Shown: positions 26,201 to 34,877 of the stretch, piece by piece
How the letters are laid out: every line of letters begins with the position of its first letter
Numbering within the stretch: the stretch's first letter is position 1
Source: Streptomyces rishiriensis
GTDB taxonomy: Bacteria; Actinomycetota; Actinomycetes; Streptomycetales; Streptomycetaceae
Reading direction: 5' to 3'
DNA length: 64,000 bases
NCBI RefSeq assembly: GCF_030815485.1
Contig: NZ_JAUSWV010000002.1
Location: forward strand, 7,936,001-8,000,000
Program-made: the position numbers and the translations under genes
Notes under the pieces: model-generated
The model's database searches: none
What the model saw: only the letters and a program-made list of their open reading frames with translations
What the model was told of the DNA's origin: nothing

Positions 26201-29200
26201 CGAGAACGACGAGCGGGCCCGGCTCGCCTCCGCCACCCTGCACGCCGCGTCGTCGGACCGGGCCGAGCCCGAACCACTGGACATCGACCTGCTCATCGAG
26301 GAGCACACCGAGCGGCTGTCGGGCGACGACCTGCGCGGCACCCTGAACGAGCGCGGCATCCAGTACGGACCGGCCTTCCAGGGAGCCGTGGCAGCCCACC
26401 GCGACGCGGCGGAGGGTGGGCAGAGCGTCCTGGCCGAGGTCACCCTCCCGTCCCAGTTGCGCAGCGGCAATGACGGCTTCCTCGTCCATCCCGCCCTGTT
26501 GGACGCCTGCTTCCAGTCTGTCGCCGCGCTGCCCGCCGTCGCGGGCGACGGCGAGGGAGGCCTGCTGCTCCCGCTGGAGGTTCAGCGGCTGCAGCTGTGG
26601 TCGAGCGCCGGCGGCGCCGGATACTGCCATGTCCGGCTCCGCTCCAGCGACAGCAACCGGGTGATCGCCGACGTCCGGCTGACCGACAAGTACGGCGCGG
26701 TCCTGCTGACCGTCGACGGCCTGGTCATGGGCACCCACGCCAGCGGCGAGGAGAACGCCGACCAACTGCTCAACGAGCGGCTGCTCACCATTGCCTGGCA
26801 GCAGCAGGAGCCGCCGGAGCCCACGGGCAGGCCCGCCGTCGAGCCCTGGCTGATCCTGGCTTCGCCCCGTTCCGTGCCGGCCCCGGACGAGCTCGCGGAG
26901 GCGCTCCGCGAACAGGGCGCCCACTGCGAGATCCGGCCCTGGCCGCTCCCCGGCACGCAGGCCGCGCTCTCCGGCACCCCCTGGCACGGCGTCGTCCTGC
27001 TCTGCCCCCGGCAGGCCGGGCCCGCCGGTGAGGATGCCATAGCCCGCGGACGTGACCTGGTGGCGTCGGTCGTCGGGGTCGCACAGGAGCTCGCCGGAGC
27101 CGACGGCACCCCGCCCCGGCTGTACACGATCACCCGGAGCGCACAGCGGGTCGTACCCGGCGACCTGGTCGACCTCGAGCACGCCGGGATCCGCGGGCTG
27201 CTCCGCGTGATCGGCGCCGAGTTCCCTGAACTGCGGGTCACCCAGATCGACGTCGGCACCGACCAGGAGGACGGGCCGGCGGCGAAGAACCTGGCGGCGG
27301 AACTCACCTCGGACACCGAGGACGACGAGACCGCCTGGCGGGCGGGGCGCTGGTACACCGCACGGCTCCAGCACTCGCCGCTGGCCGCCGACGAGCGCCG
27401 TCCGGCCGCGGTCGGCGGCCCGGACGACGGCGTACGGATGGAGATCCGCCAGCCCGGCGACCTGGACACGCTGGAACTGACCGTGGTCCCGCGCCGCGCC
27501 CCCGGCGCCGACCAGATCGAGATCGAGATCGGCGCCGCCAGCATCAACTTCCACGACGTCCTGTTCGCCCACGGGAACTACTTCGCCTTCGAGGGAGTGA
27601 CGCCGGCACTCGGCGTCGACTGCGCGGGCACCGTCGTCCGGGTCGGCGACGCGGTGACGGAGTTCCAGGTCGGCGACCGGGTGATGACCAGCGCCGCCAC
27701 CGAGGGCGCCTGGGCCAGCCACGCGACGATCGGCGCGGCGCTGGCGGCGCCGCTGCCGCACGGCCTGAGCATCGAGCAGGGCGCCGCCGTCCCGGCGGTC
27801 TACGCCACCGTCTGGTACGGGCTCATGGAGCTGTCCCGGCTGCGTCCGGGCGAGCGGGTGCTGATCCACTCGGCGACCGGCGGAACAGGGCAGGCGGCGA
27901 TCGCGGTGGCCCGGCACGTCGGGGCGGAGATCTACGCCACGGCCGGCAGCGAGGCGCGCCGGGACTGGCTCCGCGCGCAGGGGATCGAGCACGTCTACGA
28001 CTCCCGCAGCCTGGAGTTCGCCGACCGCATCCGTGAGGACACCTCAGGCGCCGGCGTCGACGTCGTCCTGAACTCCCTCACCGGTGCCGCGCAGCGCGCC
28101 GGCCTCGACCTGCTCTCCTTCGGCGGCCGTTTCGTCGAGATCGGCAAACGCGACATCTACCGCGACGGGAAGCTGGGCCTGGCGCCCTTCCGCCGCAACC
28201 TCGCCTTCTACAGCGTCGACCTCGAACTGATGGCGGTGGCCGACCCGGGCAGGCTGGGCCGCCTCCTGCGGGAGGTGTCGGAGCGGATGGCCGCCGGCGA
28301 GCTGGCGCCGCCGATGACGGCCTCGTTCCCACTGGCCGAGGCGGCGACCGCGATCCGCCGGATGGCCTCGGCCCAGCACCTGGGCAAGCTCGTGCTCACC
28401 ACGGCGGTGGAACCGGGCACAGCGGCCGTGCTCTCGCCCGACCGGGTCCCGGTGTACCGCGCCGACGGCGCCTACGTCATCACCGGCGGCCTGGGCGGTC
28501 TCGGACTGCGCCTGGCCCGCCACCTGTCCGCGGCCGGCTGCGGCCGGATCGTGCTGAACTCCCGGTCCGCGCCCGCCGAGGCGGCGGCCCGCGAGATCCA
28601 GGCGATGCGCGAGGCGGGTACCGAGGTGCACGTCGAGTGCGGGGACATCTCGGCTCCGGAGACCGCCGGACGGCTGGCCGCCGCGGCCAGGGCCACCGGG
28701 CTCCCGCTGCGCGGCGTCCTGCACGCCGCGGCGGTGGTGGAGGACGCGACCATCACGAGCGTCACCCCCGAGCTGATCGACCGGGACTGGGCGTCCAAGA
28801 CCTACGGCGCCTGGTACCTCCACCAGGCCACCGCGGAGGACGACCTCGACTGGTTCTGCTGCTTCTCGTCGGCCGCGGCGCTGCTGGGATCGCCCGGGCA
28901 GGGCGCCTACGCCGCCGCGAACAGCTGGCTCGACGGCTTCGCCGCCTGGCGGCACGCGAAGGGGCTGCCGGTGACCACGATCGCGTGGGGGGCCTGGGGC
29001 GAGATCGGGCGCGGCGCCGTCCTCGCCGAGGCCGGCGACACCACCATGATCACTCCCGAGGAGGGGGTGCACGCCTTCGACGCACTGCTGCGCCACACCC
29101 GGCCCTACACCGGCTACCTTCCGCTCTCCCGGGCGCCCTGGCTGACCGCGCTCGCCGGGCGCAGCCCGTTCGCGGCGGCCTTCAAGGACGATCGGGGCGA

Positions 29201-29486
29201 CCACCCGCAGTCCTCGGAGCTGCGGCTCGAGTTCGAGGCGCTGACCGCCGGCGAGCGCATCTCCTGGCTGCGGCGCTTCGTCGCGGGGGAGGCCGCGGCG
29301 ATCGTGCGCAGCGCCGTCGACCCCAGCCGGCCCTTCAACGACTACGGCCTGGACTCGCTCGGCAACCTGGAACTGCGGACGCGGATCGAGACGAACCTCG
29401 GAATACGCATCGCCCCCAAGGCGGTGGCCGAGAACAACTCGGCCCAGGCGCTGGCCCAGCACCTGGCAGACCACATCGGCACCTGA
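23247..29486 (+). CDS. Fully reducing type I PKS: KS-AT-DH-ER-KR-ACP
   Basis: A 2079-residue PKS with the mycocerosic-acid-synthase-like order and no docking domains. KS: Cys178 in DTACSSGL, then QAHGTGTPVGDP and SNIGHTES. AT: GHSLGE near 616; its specificity box VASHS (717-721) resembles methylmalonyl-type YASH. DH: His918 (TDHRVRD, with the motif Gly changed to Asp) and Asp1086 (HPALLDACFQS). ER: GGTGQAA near 1545. KR: GGLGGLG near 1747 and Tyr1888. ACP: Ser2037 in GLDSL. All sites for full reduction look present, and it could act iteratively to build a saturated, methyl-branched chain. The GTG at 23247 follows AAAAAGGAG; the preceding 102 bp may hold a promoter. The thioester reductase gene starts 8 bp after the stop and probably releases the chain. 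Confidence 0.93.
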   Translation: MSDPRDIAVIGIGCRFPGGIDSPESLWDLIERGGDAITDIPADRWNAEDYYDPEKGVPGRSVSRWGGFLTDVAGFDAKFFKLGEREALSTDPQHRVLLETAWEAVEHAGMRPSALAGTRTGVFVGMAHMDYALACHGPQEQEKIHPYGFTGSAPSMGSGRIAFALGLTGPALSIDTACSSGLTSVNLAVQSIRSGESDMALAGGCMIMLVPDATISSSGLGMLSPTGRCRPFDQGADGFVRSEGCGVLFLKRASDALADGDRVLAVIKGVASNQDGRTETITMPSESAQVAVHRAALADAGAEPETIGLVQAHGTGTPVGDPIEFRALAEVYGRDSGCAVSSVKSNIGHTESAAGTAGLITAILALQRGVVPGTLHLNELNREISSLPTRLFVPGEMQPWPDERRPRRAAVSAFGMTGTNAHAILEEAPAVTRPAPGRAPERLLFPLSATSTEELAPTATRIADWLSAHDEVEPSDLGYTLARCRDHRDVRTAVIAADREELIAGLRGIGDQLAVRPPAPATGDDSRGPVWLFSGQGSQWAGMGASLLATEPEFAALVAEVEPLVQRESGFSVTAAMTSPETVTGIDRVQPTLFAMQVGLAAAWRAAGVRPGAVIGHSLGEVAASVVAGALSLEDGVKVICRRSRLCARLAGAGAMASVELPAARVEEELAGFDDVVVSVIASPESTVIGGATERVRDLIVEWERRGVLAREVAVDVASHSPQVDPILAELADVLADLAPDTGTVPMYSTALVEPRLRPSFDADYWVGNLRRPVRFGDAVMAALDDGHRVFLELSPHPLLTRAVDQCARSASLPANAIASMRRAQETPHGLLHSLIEVHAAGGGVDFAALYPGGELVDAPLPTWTRQHLLVRPGQARLAHTVRIHPLLGVHIRLDEDEERHAWQSDVGTAVLPWLTDHRVRDVAAYPGAAHCESALTAAAEVFGPGAEVRNLTFERMLLLSGNTDLSTTATVESPGQARWEAVATENDERARLASATLHAASSDRAEPEPLDIDLLIEEHTERLSGDDLRGTLNERGIQYGPAFQGAVAAHRDAAEGGQSVLAEVTLPSQLRSGNDGFLVHPALLDACFQSVAALPAVAGDGEGGLLLPLEVQRLQLWSSAGGAGYCHVRLRSSDSNRVIADVRLTDKYGAVLLTVDGLVMGTHASGEENADQLLNERLLTIAWQQQEPPEPTGRPAVEPWLILASPRSVPAPDELAEALREQGAHCEIRPWPLPGTQAALSGTPWHGVVLLCPRQAGPAGEDAIARGRDLVASVVGVAQELAGADGTPPRLYTITRSAQRVVPGDLVDLEHAGIRGLLRVIGAEFPELRVTQIDVGTDQEDGPAAKNLAAELTSDTEDDETAWRAGRWYTARLQHSPLAADERRPAAVGGPDDGVRMEIRQPGDLDTLELTVVPRRAPGADQIEIEIGAASINFHDVLFAHGNYFAFEGVTPALGVDCAGTVVRVGDAVTEFQVGDRVMTSAATEGAWASHATIGAALAAPLPHGLSIEQGAAVPAVYATVWYGLMELSRLRPGERVLIHSATGGTGQAAIAVARHVGAEIYATAGSEARRDWLRAQGIEHVYDSRSLEFADRIREDTSGAGVDVVLNSLTGAAQRAGLDLLSFGGRFVEIGKRDIYRDGKLGLAPFRRNLAFYSVDLELMAVADPGRLGRLLREVSERMAAGELAPPMTASFPLAEAATAIRRMASAQHLGKLVLTTAVEPGTAAVLSPDRVPVYRADGAYVITGGLGGLGLRLARHLSAAGCGRIVLNSRSAPAEAAAREIQAMREAGTEVHVECGDISAPETAGRLAAAARATGLPLRGVLHAAAVVEDATITSVTPELIDRDWASKTYGAWYLHQATAEDDLDWFCCFSSAAALLGSPGQGAYAAANSWLDGFAAWRHAKGLPVTTIAWGAWGEIGRGAVLAEAGDTTMITPEEGVHAFDALLRHTRPYTGYLPLSRAPWLTALAGRSPFAAAFKDDRGDHPQSSELRLEFEALTAGERISWLRRFVAGEAAAIVRSAVDPSRPFNDYGLDSLGNLELRTRIETNLGIRIAPKAVAENNSAQALAQHLADHIGT

Positions 29487-29494
29487 GAGATGGC

Positions 29495-30604
29495 ATGACC
29501 GCGATCATTGTGTCCGGTGCGACCGGATCCCTGGGCGGCCACCTGGCCGCCGCCCTGCTGGAACAGTCCCATCCCGTCATCTACTGCCTGGTCCGGGCAA
29601 CGGACATCGCCACCGCCGACCGGCGGCTGCGCAACCGGATGGCCGAGATCGGCTCGGACGACCCGGCACGGCTCGTCGCCGTGCCGGCCAACCTCGAGTC
29701 GCCCCGGCTCGGCGTGACTCCTCAGGTCTGGAGAACCCTCACCGACCAGGTGACCCAGATCTTCCACTGTGCCGCGTCGGTCCATCTCACGGCGACGTAC
29801 TCGCAGCTCGCGCCCGCCAATGTCGGCGGCACGAAGGAGCTGATCGGCCTGGCCACGGCGATCGCCGAACGCTCCGGCTCGCCGGTCGGCTTCCACTACG
29901 TCTCGACGCTGGCCGTCTTCCTGGACTCGGTCAAGGCCGGACTCGCCGACGTGGACGAGACCACGCGGCCGTCCATGGAGACCGCTGGGGAACTCGGCTA
30001 CCCGCGCTCCAAGGTCGCCGCCGAACGCGTGGTGGCCAGGGCCGCGGACAGCGGCGTCGTCAGCGCGGTCTACCGCCCCGGACTGGTCACCGGGCATTCG
30101 GTGACCGGCGACACCTCCAGTTCCGATCTGCTCATGCCGGTGCTGCGCGCGATGGTCGCGATCGGCTACGCGCCGGACCGGGCCGAAGCGGTGCCCGGAG
30201 AGGCGGTCGATCTCGTGGCCCGCCACATAGCGGGCCTCTCCGTCGGTCAGACGGGGGGTCAGGCCTATCACATGGTCAAACCCCGGCCGGTCTCCCTCAT
30301 GCACGCCTTCGACGCTCTTCGCCGGGCCGGGTACCCGCTGGCCGAGGTGTCGCCCGAGAAGTGGTGGGAGCTGGCGGCGCACCGCCGGGAGGACCCCGAG
30401 GTGGCTCCGCTGATGCACATGGGCCCCATCGGCCGCCGGATGCTGGGTCTCGAGCCCGGATACCTGCTGCCGTCGTTCCGCAGCGACCACACCTACGGCG
30501 TGCTCCGGCGTGCGCTTCCGGAGCCGGCCGCGCTCGACGAGGGCTTCTTCGACCGGCTGGTCGCCCACGGGCTCACCCGGTTCGTCCCACCGCCGAAGGG
30601 ATAG
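29495..30604 (+). CDS. Free-standing thioester reductase (SDR_e, R-domain type)
   Basis: A 369-residue extended short-chain dehydrogenase like the terminal reductase domains of NRPS/PKS and carboxylic acid reductases. The NADPH motif is GATGSLGGHL at residues 8-17; the catalytic site has YVSTLAVF and Tyr-x-x-x-Lys in GYPRSKVAAE. Such enzymes release a carrier-bound thioester as aldehyde or alcohol. The gene is eight bases after the PKS that ends in an ACP and lacks a thioesterase, so it is the likely off-loading step. With the class III aminotransferase, an amine could follow, as in coelimycin and cyclizidine type logic. Confidence 0.9.
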   Translation: MTAIIVSGATGSLGGHLAAALLEQSHPVIYCLVRATDIATADRRLRNRMAEIGSDDPARLVAVPANLESPRLGVTPQVWRTLTDQVTQIFHCAASVHLTATYSQLAPANVGGTKELIGLATAIAERSGSPVGFHYVSTLAVFLDSVKAGLADVDETTRPSMETAGELGYPRSKVAAERVVARAADSGVVSAVYRPGLVTGHSVTGDTSSSDLLMPVLRAMVAIGYAPDRAEAVPGEAVDLVARHIAGLSVGQTGGQAYHMVKPRPVSLMHAFDALRRAGYPLAEVSPEKWWELAAHRREDPEVAPLMHMGPIGRRMLGLEPGYLLPSFRSDHTYGVLRRALPEPAALDEGFFDRLVAHGLTRFVPPPKG

Positions 30605-30777
30605 GCCCCGCAGACCAGGAGTCGGTCCCCGGTCCAGCTCCCCGGACCGGGGCCGGCTCACACCATTCGCCGCCTGTTGCGCATGCCTCGGCGCCGTGCC
30701 CTTCGGGTGCCGTGCCCGCGAGGAGGATCCGGGGAGCGTGCGCTCCGACCCGGCGATCGAGTACGTGGAGAATCGCG

Positions 30778-31749
30778 ATGCCACTGGACCGTCTACTCCG
30801 GCACCTGATCGCCTGGCAGAGCGCCGACGGCCCTCCCGTCCCCGACCGGGAACTGACCATCGAGCAGGCTCGTGAACGGTACCGGGCGAACGCGGCGCAC
30901 CAGCAGCGGGACAAGGACGCGTCCGGCCCGGCCGTGACCTCGGCCGACCGGCTGATCGAAGGCCCGGACGGAGCGGCGCTCGGCATCAGGGTGTACACCC
31001 CGGAGCCGAGCGGGCAGCGGGTGGTCACCTTCCTGCACGGCGGGGGGTGGGTGCTGGGCGATCTCGACAGCCACGACAGGGTCTGCCGGGCCATGGCGGC
31101 ATCGCTGGGAGCGGTCGTGGTCGCGGTCGATTACCGGCGGGCGCCCGAGTTCCCCTATCCAGCGCCGCTGCACGACGCGGTCACCGCGGCCCGGTGGACC
31201 GCCCGGTCGTTCCCCGGCCGCGCGCACGTGATCGCGGGCGACAGCGCGGGCGCCAGTCTGTCCCTGGGGGTGGTTCTCCAGGCGCACGACGTCCGCTTCG
31301 CGGCACAACTGCTGGTCTATCCGCCGGTGGACCCGAGTCTGATGATGGCCTCGGCCGGCGAGCACAGCAAGGGCTGTCTGCTGAGCGTCGAGGACATGGT
31401 CTGGAACTACGCGCAGTACGTCCCCGACCCGCGGCGGCGCTCCGACCCCGCCGTCGACCTGCTGAGGGCCGACTTCCGGAATCTGCCTCCGACCGTCGTC
31501 GCCACCGCCGAGTACGACCCGCTCCACGACGAGGGCGTGGAGCTGGTGGCGAGGATGCGTGCCGCGGGAGTGGCCGTACGCCATGTACCGGGTGAGGGCT
31601 TGGTCCACGGCTACTTCCTGATGCAGGGCGTCGTCCCGGCGGCGACCGCGTGCGCCCGACGGGTCATCGGGGAACTGGACACGCTGCTCGACTCGCTGGA
31701 CGAGGAAGCCGGGGCCGGTCCGCCTCGGGGCTCCCGGGGCGAACGGTGA
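30778..31749 (+). CDS. HSL-family alpha/beta hydrolase (esterase/lactonase)
   Basis: A 323-residue hormone-sensitive-lipase family hydrolase. The oxyanion motif HGGGWVLG, the nucleophile GDSAGAS, the Asp in EYDPLHDEG and the His in LVHGYFLMQG are all present. The ATG at 30778 has GTGGAG seven bases upstream. The gene follows the thioester reductase by 173 bp and may have its own promoter. It probably hydrolyses an ester, amide or lactone in the pathway or detoxifies the product. The C-terminal 20 residues are Gly/Arg-rich and poorly conserved. Confidence 0.88.
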   Translation: MPLDRLLRHLIAWQSADGPPVPDRELTIEQARERYRANAAHQQRDKDASGPAVTSADRLIEGPDGAALGIRVYTPEPSGQRVVTFLHGGGWVLGDLDSHDRVCRAMAASLGAVVVAVDYRRAPEFPYPAPLHDAVTAARWTARSFPGRAHVIAGDSAGASLSLGVVLQAHDVRFAAQLLVYPPVDPSLMMASAGEHSKGCLLSVEDMVWNYAQYVPDPRRRSDPAVDLLRADFRNLPPTVVATAEYDPLHDEGVELVARMRAAGVAVRHVPGEGLVHGYFLMQGVVPAATACARRVIGELDTLLDSLDEEAGAGPPRGSRGER

Positions 31750-31750
31750 G

Positions 31751-31767
31751 CCCCGACGGCGTCGGGC
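31751..31767. terminator. Short hairpin between convergent esterase and TetR genes
   Basis: CCCGAC-GGC-GTCGGG just after the esterase stop. It is a six-pair stem with a tight loop and no T-run, so only a weak terminator candidate. Confidence 0.4.
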
Positions 31768-31832
31768 CGGCGGCACGGACGCCGGGGAGTGCGGCGCACG
31801 GGGTCCGGGGGAGCGGATCCGACCTGGAACTT

Positions 31833-32492
31833 CTAGGAGGCGGCCTGGCGAGCTGCTTCCCCCTGCGGCGGCGGCAGGGTCGCCTGGAGCCGGCAGAGCC
31901 CGTCGATGAAGACGTTCAGTCCGTAGTCGAACCGTTCCGCGGGGTCCGTGCCCGTCAGCGAGTCGAGTGCCGCCGCGTACTGCGGTGACACCTTCACGTT
32001 CAGTCGCTCGGTGTGGACCCGCCAGTCGTGGTCGGGCGGCAGCCGCAGCTGGGCCTGTTCCTCGATGGTGTGGCCGAGCACGTAGTAGAAGAGGGCGAAA
32101 CTCATCCAGCCGGCCTGGGCGGGAGGCAGGCCGGCCCCGCAGAGCACCTGGACGGCCATGTCCGAGCCGATGATGGTGTTGGCTCCGGGGGCGAACGTGC
32201 CGGCCACGACATTGGCGCCGTCGCGATGGCTGAGCAGGGCCGTACGGAGCCGATTGCCCAGAATCTGGATCTGCTCGGGCCAGGAGACGTTCGGGAGGGG
32301 GTCGCCGATGCCCTCGACGATCTTGTCGGCCACGGCGTCGAGCAGCGCCTCCTTGTTCGGGAAGTGCCGGTAGAGAGCGCCCCCTTGCACGTTGAGTGCA
32401 GCGCTGAGCTTGCGCATCGTGAGCTGGTCGAGACCCTCGGCGTCGAGGAAGCGCAGTGCTTCCTCGACCACGTCGGATTTGCGCAGCGGCAT
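31833..32492 (-). CDS. TetR-family repressor of the divergent MFS exporter
   Basis: A 219-residue TetR regulator with the TetR_C ligand domain of tetracycline-repressor type. The HTH is LTMRKLSAALNVQGGALYRHFPNKEALLDAVADKIV. The ATG at 32492 is chosen because GGGAG lies five bases upstream; the next ATG (32513) abuts its purine box and is unlikely. It is divergent from the MFS gene, and three abutting 15-bp GTGAAC/GTTCAC operators lie between them. It most likely represses the exporter and itself until a ligand, perhaps the cluster product, binds. Confidence 0.92.
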   Translation of the reverse strand: MPLRKSDVVEEALRFLDAEGLDQLTMRKLSAALNVQGGALYRHFPNKEALLDAVADKIVEGIGDPLPNVSWPEQIQILGNRLRTALLSHRDGANVVAGTFAPGANTIIGSDMAVQVLCGAGLPPAQAGWMSFALFYYVLGHTIEEQAQLRLPPDHDWRVHTERLNVKVSPQYAAALDSLTGTDPAERFDYGLNVFIDGLCRLQATLPPPQGEAARQAAS

Positions 32493-32533
32493 CGAGACTC
32501 CCTTGATTGACATCCTCCGGGCCGCATCGTAGC

Positions 32534-32578
32534 GTGAACGTTGTTCACGTGAACGCTGTTCACTTGACCGTGGTTCAC
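32534..32578. promoter_or_regulatory. Three abutting TetR operators
   Basis: Sites at 32534-32548 (GTGAACGTTGTTCAC), 32549-32563 (GTGAACGCTGTTCAC) and 32564-32578 (TTGACCGTGGTTCAC), each 15 bp and joined without spacer. The first two are perfect 6+3+6 dyads; the third is degenerate on its left arm. The block spans the tetR/MFS intergenic region 26 bp from the MFS start. Confidence 0.85.
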
Positions 32579-32604
32579 TCGTGGTCGATCACTGAGGAGA
32601 CTCC

Positions 32605-34077
32605 ATGTCCCGGACCCGAGACGCGTCGACACCCACAGTGTTACGGCCGAATCTGCCTCTCGGCGTCGTCGTGGCCATGTCCTGTCTCGCCCTGTTCATG
32701 GTCGTGCTCGACGCCACCATCGTCACCGTGGCTCTGCCGGACATGCAAGCAGGTCTGGGGCTGTCGACCGACGAGCAACAGTGGGTGGTCAGCGGCTACT
32801 TGATCACCTTGGGGGGCTTCCTGCTCCTGGCGGCCAGGGCCGGCGACCTCTTCGGGCACAAGCGAGTGTTCCTGTTCGGCGCGGTTCTCTTCACCCTCGC
32901 CAGTCTGATCGGCGGTCTGGCGTCCGATCCGGTCGTCCTGATCGCGGCCCGGATCGCCCAGGGGGCCGGCGCCTCCGCGCTCACCCCGACCAGCCTGAGC
33001 CTCATCACCGCAAGCCACACCGACGAACGCGAACGCGAGCACGCCCTGGCGCTGTGGAGCATGATGGGCGGCATCGCCGGCCTGGCCGGTGTGGTCCTCG
33101 GAGGCGTCCTCACCGAACTGAGCTGGCGCTGGGTGCTGTTCGTCAACATCCCTCCCGGCATCGCGCTGTTCGCCGCCGGCCTGCTGTTCCTGCTTCCCTC
33201 CGACAGGACGGAGCGCGTCCGGCTCGACCTGCCCGGCGCCCTGTGCGTCACCCTCGGGATCGGGGCGCTCACCTACGGCCTCTCGGAGGCCTCCTCCGAG
33301 GGCTGGGGTTCCCCCGAGACCCTGGTGCCGCTGATCGCGGCGGCGGTACTCATTGTCGGCTTCCTGATGGCCGAGGCGAAGGGCTCCCACCCGCTCATCC
33401 CGCTGGACCTGCTCCGGCCGCGGACCCTGCGGATCGCGAATGTGCTCATGTTCTGCCTCGGCGTGACGCTGACCGCCCTGCTCTTCTTCCTCTCGCTGTA
33501 CTGCCAGCAGGTACTCGGCTACAGCGCGCTGCGCACCGGCATGGCCATGCTGCCCGTCACCGTCATCTTCATCGTCGGCGGCCTCACCTCCCGTCAGCTC
33601 GTGCCCGTGGTCGGCCCCCGGCGCATGCTGGTGGCCGGCGGCCTCATCTCCGCCGCGGGCATCGCCTGGCTCGCCACCATCCCCACCCACTCCGCCTATG
33701 TGACCCACATCCTCCTGCCCAACCTGGTCGGCGGATTCGGCGTCAGCATCATGCTGCTCGCCGTCACCATCAGCGGCACCTCCGGTGTGGCTCCCCGGAA
33801 CGCCGGTGCCGCCTCCGGGCTGCTCAACACATCCCGTCAGATCGGCGGAGCCGTCGGTCTGGCGGTGCTCGTGAACATCGCCTCCACCGTGACCTCTCAT
33901 GCGAGTCATGACAAAGGCCGCCTCGACGCGCTCGTCCAGGGCTACCGCGTGGCGTTCCTCGTGAACGGCGGGCTCATGCTCGTCGCCGCGCTGGCCGCGC
34001 TCGCACTGCCGGCGGTGGCGGCCGAGGAGAAGGCCTCCGAGCCGCTCGGGAACGAGACGGCGCCCACGCGGCCCTAG
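32605..34077 (+). CDS. MFS drug exporter, DHA2 (14-TMS, EmrB/QacA) family
   Basis: A 490-residue membrane protein with 14 predicted helices. Family motifs are LDATIVTVALPDMQ in helix 1 and GDLFGHKRVFLFG (motif A) after helix 2, and ALTPTSLSLI and GLAGVVLGGVLTELSWRWVLFVNIPPG (motif C region) follow. It is a proton-coupled exporter of drugs or secondary metabolites. GAGGAG lies seven bases before the ATG. Divergent from its TetR regulator with the triple operator between. A good terminator follows. Likely the product exporter or resistance gene of the cluster. Confidence 0.93.
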   Translation: MSRTRDASTPTVLRPNLPLGVVVAMSCLALFMVVLDATIVTVALPDMQAGLGLSTDEQQWVVSGYLITLGGFLLLAARAGDLFGHKRVFLFGAVLFTLASLIGGLASDPVVLIAARIAQGAGASALTPTSLSLITASHTDEREREHALALWSMMGGIAGLAGVVLGGVLTELSWRWVLFVNIPPGIALFAAGLLFLLPSDRTERVRLDLPGALCVTLGIGALTYGLSEASSEGWGSPETLVPLIAAAVLIVGFLMAEAKGSHPLIPLDLLRPRTLRIANVLMFCLGVTLTALLFFLSLYCQQVLGYSALRTGMAMLPVTVIFIVGGLTSRQLVPVVGPRRMLVAGGLISAAGIAWLATIPTHSAYVTHILLPNLVGGFGVSIMLLAVTISGTSGVAPRNAGAASGLLNTSRQIGGAVGLAVLVNIASTVTSHASHDKGRLDALVQGYRVAFLVNGGLMLVAALAALALPAVAAEEKASEPLGNETAPTRP

Positions 34078-34111
34078 TCGGGCACCGCTTGCTTATTTGC
34101 TGCTTGAAATG

Positions 34112-34149
34112 GATCGGCCGGGCCAATGCGCCCGGCTCGATCCCTTTTT
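34112..34149 (+). terminator. Rho-independent terminator of the MFS gene
   Basis: Stem GATCGGCCGGGC / GCCCGGCTCGATC with a six-base loop (one bulged base), followed by CCTTTTT. Classical intrinsic terminator, 35 bp after the stop codon. Confidence 0.85.
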
Positions 34150-34456
34150 CGGATCAGGCCGAAACCGATAGAAAAGGAGAACACCAAGACTCCGGCCACG
34201 GCCGGTCGGTGCAGTGAGAGAACGCGAGTGCATACCGGATACGAGGCGAACTCGGCGTATGCGGCTCGTGGAGCTTTTCATGCTCCACGACCCGCGAGGC
34301 TGCCGTGCTGGCCCGCTTCGCTGTCTTCGGGTCCCCAGGGCATCAATTCGAGCCATCCGTCCCTGATATCGATTGCCGGATGACCGGGCCGCCGCGATGA
34401 GCGGGTGACGCCCTTTCGGCAGCCGAAGGGTGAAAGGACCTGCTTTCACCATCCCA

Positions 34457-34471
34457 CCCCCCCCCCCCCCC
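34457..34471. repeat. Homopolymer tract of 15 C
   Basis: Uninterrupted C15 in non-coding sequence. Such tracts are rare in Streptomyces DNA and prone to slippage and to sequencing error, so its exact length is uncertain. Confidence 0.8.
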
Positions 34472-34823
34472 ACCGCGGGTCGTACCTTGGCCTCGCTGCT
34501 GTTCGCCCTGATCTGCCTCGGGAAGATACATTTCTGTCCCGGGGCCGGCGTGAGGGATTTACGGATCATGGAATTCCGGATTCGGGTGGTGCGACCACGT
34601 AAGAGACGGGCGGGCTGACCGCGGGTGATGCCGAATCAGCGTTCGCCGCAAGCGGTGACAGGTCCGAATTCTGTGCCTCGCAAATGATCATTTCCGCGTC
34701 GACGGGATAGCCGGGACGGGTGATCGACAATCAACGAACCGAGCTAATCGGACCCGTTAATTCCAGCTGTGCAGTTCTTGAGTACGAACGAATTCCGACA
34801 TTTCAACGAGGCGCGCCCCAACT

Positions 34824-34877
34824 GAGTCAACCTTTGGCCAAAACCTCTTGACTCGAAACATCGTGACTGACTATCTT
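34824..34877 (+). promoter_or_regulatory. Nested dyad overlapping a sigma70-like promoter
   Basis: Arms GAGTCAA (34824-34830) and TTGACTC (34848-34854) enclose a perfect 10-bp palindrome TTTGGCCAAA (34833-34842). The right arm contains the -35 TTGACT; a -10 TATCTT lies at 34872-34877. The layout suggests a repressor or activator site on a promoter reading towards the LuxR gene about 550 bp away. Confidence 0.55.
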
